6,772 nucleotides of DNA from Proteobacteria bacterium HN_bin10 (GTDB lineage: Bacteria; Pseudomonadota; Alphaproteobacteria; Caulobacterales; Aquidulcibacteraceae), in NCBI GenBank assembly GCA_002083515.1, contig LWDN01000042.1, positions 1 through 6,772 of the forward strand, in the 5' to 3' direction. The stretch's first letter is position 1; every line of letters starts with the position of its first letter. The notes under the pieces were generated by a model, which worked only from the letters and a program-made list of their open reading frames with translations, had not been told where the DNA came from and made no database searches. A program made the translations under genes and the position numbers. This document shows, piece after piece, positions 4,739 to 6,772 of the stretch.

Positions 4739-5815
4739 TCAAGGCGCGTTTTGCGCAGGCTGGGCAGGCGCCGCCGGGGCTTGCGGCGGCGCCGCCGCAG
4801 GCGGGGCGGCGGCGATGACATTCACCTCGCCCGAGCCCCAAACTTCTTGACGAATATTGCCGGTGACGGACTGAACGGTCACCTCGCCGGAGCCGGCAAT
4901 CTCGGCCTCGATGCTGCCCACCGCCGCGGTTACGTCGACGTCTCCGGAGCCGACGATCGAGACGTTGAGGCTGGCCACAGGTGCTGCGATCTGAACGCCG
5001 CCCGAACCGGCAATGTCGATCTCGGCGTTGTCGATGGATCCGCCCCGTACCGTCACGCCGCCGGAGCCGGCGCTGTCGGTGTTCAGATCGCCCGTCAGAG
5101 CAGCGATGGTGACCGAACCCGAACCGGCGAGATCGATTTCCGCGTCTTCCGCGATGTTTCCGACGGTAACGTCGGCCGAACCGGCGATATCCGCATTCAG
5201 TGAGCGCGCCGCGCCGGCTTGAAGGTCGCCTGAGCCGGCCATGTCGACTTCCAGCGCCCCGGCGACATCGCCGGCTGTTGTGGTGCTGCAACCGCTTACC
5301 TCAAGCGTCAGCGCCTCGGTCGCTCCGATCTCCGTGCTTCCGGCGCCCCCGCGGCTAACGCGCAGCGTACGCGGAGCTCGAATGACGATACGGGGCAGAT
5401 CTGCCGCGGCGAACTCGCCCTCACCGTAACCGCGTACCGTGGCGCCGCCATCGTCCTTGCAGTCGCGAACGCGGCCGCGGAGCTGCCCGTCGATGGTCAC
5501 GCGCTCGCCTTCGGCCGACACCGTCGGCATCGGCAGGCGGCCCGCTGAATTGTCGATTTCCACTGAAAAATCAGTGCGATCTTCCGGCGTTATGGTGACG
5601 AGCGCGGCCAGGTGGCGAAGACGAAGGTCAGAGCCGGCGTAGGTCTGCGCCTCCATGCGCCCCGGCGCCACGGCAACCACCGCCGCCGGCCCGCGCAGCC
5701 CGTCCTCGTCGTCGAAGTCCACGTGGAAGCTGCCCCAGTGGCCCCCGCCGAACATGGCGCCGATGCCATAGATGATGGCTATGGCGATAGCGGCAACGAA
5801 TACAAACCGTTCCAT
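4739..5815 (-). CDS. GIN/DUF2807-like beta-helix envelope protein
   Basis: Function is unknown. Residues 4-23 (FVFVAAIAIAIIYGIGAMFG) form a hydrophobic segment after a short charged start, so the protein is exported or membrane-anchored. No lipobox Cys or clear signal-peptidase site is seen. Residues 50-170 are beta-rich without a clear repeat (RIVIRAP, then TLRVSRGG). From 192 to 333 there are eight turns of an xAGSGxVxV motif every 18-20 residues, as in the GIN/DUF2807 right-handed beta-helix family. Two Cys (119, 176) could form a disulfide. The last 25 residues or so are Ala/Pro/Gln-rich. The ATG at 5815 is preferred because a GAGGGAGA Shine-Dalgarno lies five bases upstream and the hydrophobic segment starts at once. 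The frame is open to 5908 with no better start. It is separated from tuf by a terminator and from rpsJ by 300 bases. Confidence 0.85.
   Translation of the reverse strand: MERFVFVAAIAIAIIYGIGAMFGGGHWGSFHVDFDDEDGLRGPAAVVAVAPGRMEAQTYAGSDLRLRHLAALVTITPEDRTDFSVEIDNSAGRLPMPTVSAEGERVTIDGQLRGRVRDCKDDGGATVRGYGEGEFAAADLPRIVIRAPRTLRVSRGGAGSTEIGATEALTLEVSGCSTTTAGDVAGALEVDMAGSGDLQAGAARSLNADIAGSADVTVGNIAEDAEIDLAGSGSVTIAALTGDLNTDSAGSGGVTVRGGSIDNAEIDIAGSGGVQIAAPVASLNVSIVGSGDVDVTAAVGSIEAEIAGSGEVTVQSVTGNIRQEVWGSGEVNVIAAAPPAAAPPQAPAAPAQPAQNAP
4817..5242 (-). repeat. Eight tandem AGSG beta-helix turns (about 57 bases each)
   Basis: Within the beta-helix gene, eight turns begin at residues 192, 210, 229, 248, 268, 287, 306 and 325, with spacings of 18, 19, 19, 20, 19, 19 and 19. 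Each carries a core such as IAGSG, LAGSG, IVGSG or VWGSG followed by alternating hydrophobic residues. At DNA level the plus strand repeats forms of CCGGAGCCGGC or CCGAACCGGC. The copies differ between core motifs, so this is an old protein repeat, not a recent DNA duplication. Confidence 0.8.
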
Positions 5816-5820
5816 CCACG

Positions 5821-5828
5821 TCTCCCTC
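5821..5828 (-). promoter_or_regulatory. Shine-Dalgarno of the beta-helix gene
   Basis: The minus strand reads GAGGGAGA, then five bases (CGTGG), then ATG at 5815. It is one of the best ribosome binding sites in the window and decides the start in favour of 5815 over the longer frame to 5908. Confidence 0.75.
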
Positions 5829-5844
5829 ACGCCGGCTAAGGCGT

Positions 5845-5873
5845 TCTCTGGCCAGAAGATGCCCCGTCGGCAA
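5845..5873 (-). promoter_or_regulatory. Weak candidate promoter for the beta-helix gene
   Basis: TTGCCG (5868-5873) is followed after 17 bases by CAGAGA (5845-5850), in the 115-base gap between the tuf terminator and the gene. The -35 is acceptable for an alphaproteobacterial housekeeping promoter but the -10 is poor. The terminator upstream implies that the gene needs its own promoter, and this is the only spaced pair I can offer. Confidence 0.2.
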
Positions 5874-5930
5874 GGTTTGGATGCGCCCAGCGCCAGCGAA
5901 CGTGGCACGGGAGCGGCTTGGTCGCACCGG

Positions 5931-5962
5931 AAAAAAAAAGGGGCCGCCCATCGGGCGGCCCC
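5931..5962 (-). terminator. Intrinsic terminator of tuf
   Basis: The minus strand has a perfect 10-bp G+C-rich stem, GGGGCCGCCC and GGGCGGCCCC, with loop GAT (5950-5952), followed directly by nine T (5931-5939). It begins 24 bases after the tuf stop. On the plus strand the hairpin is not followed by a T run, so it acts in one direction. It separates the str operon from the genes to the left. Confidence 0.95.
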
Positions 5963-5986
5963 TAAAATGTCGGATGTTTACCCGGA

Positions 5987-6772
5987 CTACTCGACGATCT
6001 TCGCCACGACGCCCGAACCGACGGTGCGGCCGCCTTCGCGAATAGCGAAGCGGAGACCTTGGTCCATGGCGATCGGGCTGATCAGCTCGACCGTCATTTT
6101 GATGTTGTCGCCCGGCATCACCATCTCGACGCCCGCCGGCAGCTGAACGATGCCCGTCACGTCGGTGGTGCGGAAATAGAATTGCGGACGGTAGTTGGTG
6201 AAGAACGGCGTATGGCGGCCGCCTTCTTCCTTGGTCAGCACGTACACCTCGGCTTCGAACTTCTTGTGCGGCGTGATCGAACCGGGCTTGGCCAGAACCT
6301 GACCGCGCTCGACGCCTTCGCGGTCGATGCCGCGCAGCAGCGCGCCGATGTTATCGCCGGCTTGGCCCTGATCGAGCAGCTTGCGGAACATTTCGACGCC
6401 CGTGCAGGTCGACTTCACGGTCGGGCGAATGCCGATGATTTCGATTTCATCGCCAACCTTGACGATGCCCTTCTCGACGCGGCCGGTCACGACCGTGCCG
6501 CGGCCCGAGATCGAGAACACGTCTTCGACCGGCATCAGGAAGGGCTGATCGATCGGGCGCTCTGGCTGCGGGATGTAGGTGTCGACCGCGGTCATGAGTT
6601 CCATGATCGCGTCTTCGCCGATCGGCGCATCGCGGCCTTCGACCGCCGCCAGGGCCGAACCCTTCACGATCGGCACGTCGTCGCCTGGGAAGCTGTATGA
6701 GGAAAGCAGCTCGCGCACTTCCATCTCGACCAGGTCGAGCAATTCCTTGTCGTCGACCATGTCGACCTTGTT
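5987..6772 (-). CDS. tuf: Elongation factor Tu, 5' part beyond the window
   Basis: EF-Tu is the GTPase that delivers aminoacyl-tRNA to the ribosomal A site. The window holds the last 261 codons. The first visible codons encode NKVD, the guanine-specificity motif (G4, NKxD) that falls near residue 135 in E. coli, so about a third of the gene, including the P-loop and switch regions, lies outside. Visible are the G5 SAL motif (KGSALAA, fragment residues 38-43), domain 2 with SGRGTVVTGRVEKG, and domain 3 with TTDVTG, MVMPGDNIKM and GLRFAIREGGRTVGSGVVAKIVE before TAG. Length is as expected. Position before rpsJ is the usual str-S10 arrangement, except for the gene in between. Whether a second tuf copy exists cannot be seen. 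Confidence 0.98.
   Translation of the reverse strand, partial: NKVDMVDDKELLDLVEMEVRELLSSYSFPGDDVPIVKGSALAAVEGRDAPIGEDAIMELMTAVDTYIPQPERPIDQPFLMPVEDVFSISGRGTVVTGRVEKGIVKVGDEIEIIGIRPTVKSTCTGVEMFRKLLDQGQAGDNIGALLRGIDREGVERGQVLAKPGSITPHKKFEAEVYVLTKEEGGRHTPFFTNYRPQFYFRTTDVTGIVQLPAGVEMVMPGDNIKMTVELISPIAMDQGLRFAIREGGRTVGSGVVAKIVE

Noticed and set aside
4712..5203. Plus-strand open frame opposite the beta-helix gene
   Set aside because: It is Arg/Gly-rich and repetitive only because it reads the AGSG repeats backwards; the minus frame has a Shine-Dalgarno, an export segment and a coherent fold pattern.
4829..5242. CRISPR or recent tandem DNA duplication in the repetitive region
   Set aside because: Repeats are imperfect at DNA level, spaced by 54-60 coding bases, and stay in frame; they reflect protein beta-helix turns.

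Overview
The window is a G+C-rich stretch from an alphaproteobacterium, read entirely on the minus strand. It covers the end of the str operon (tuf) and the first eight genes of the S10 ribosomal-protein operon. The ribosomal proteins have alphaproteobacterial features, such as the GLRATHGVSVSHRSHGSTG stretch in L3, an L4 beginning MKLDV, and Lys/Ala tails on L4 and L22. From memory of family members I would place it near Caulobacterales/Hyphomonadales, but this is an inference and no genus can be named.

Reading in transcription order from the right edge: tuf (EF-Tu, cut by the window edge at its NKVD motif) ends at 5987 and is followed by a textbook intrinsic terminator at 5931-5962. A short gap with a strong Shine-Dalgarno then leads to a 358-residue envelope-type protein (5815-4739). 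It has an N-terminal hydrophobic segment, a run of glycine-serine beta-helix turns of about 19 residues (GIN/DUF2807-like), and an Ala/Pro tail. A 300-base non-coding stretch (4439-4738) follows, with four hairpins, one of them terminator-like, just before rpsJ.

From rpsJ leftwards comes the standard order rpsJ-rplC-rplD-rplW-rplB-rpsS-rplV-rpsC. Gaps are 3 to 8 bases or overlaps are 1 to 4 bases, as expected of one translationally coupled transcript. rpsC is open at the left edge of the window, with all but its extreme C-terminus present.

The ribosomal proteins form the early part of both subunits: S10, S19 and S3 in the 30S head, and L3, L4, L23, L2 and L22 around the peptidyl-transferase centre and exit tunnel. 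tuf supplies the elongation factor. This is mostly a conserved housekeeping locus. What stands out is the beta-helix gene sitting between tuf and rpsJ, the structured rpsJ leader, and a lysine/alanine-rich insertion of about 33 residues in L3. I see no mobile element, CRISPR array, tRNA or rRNA.
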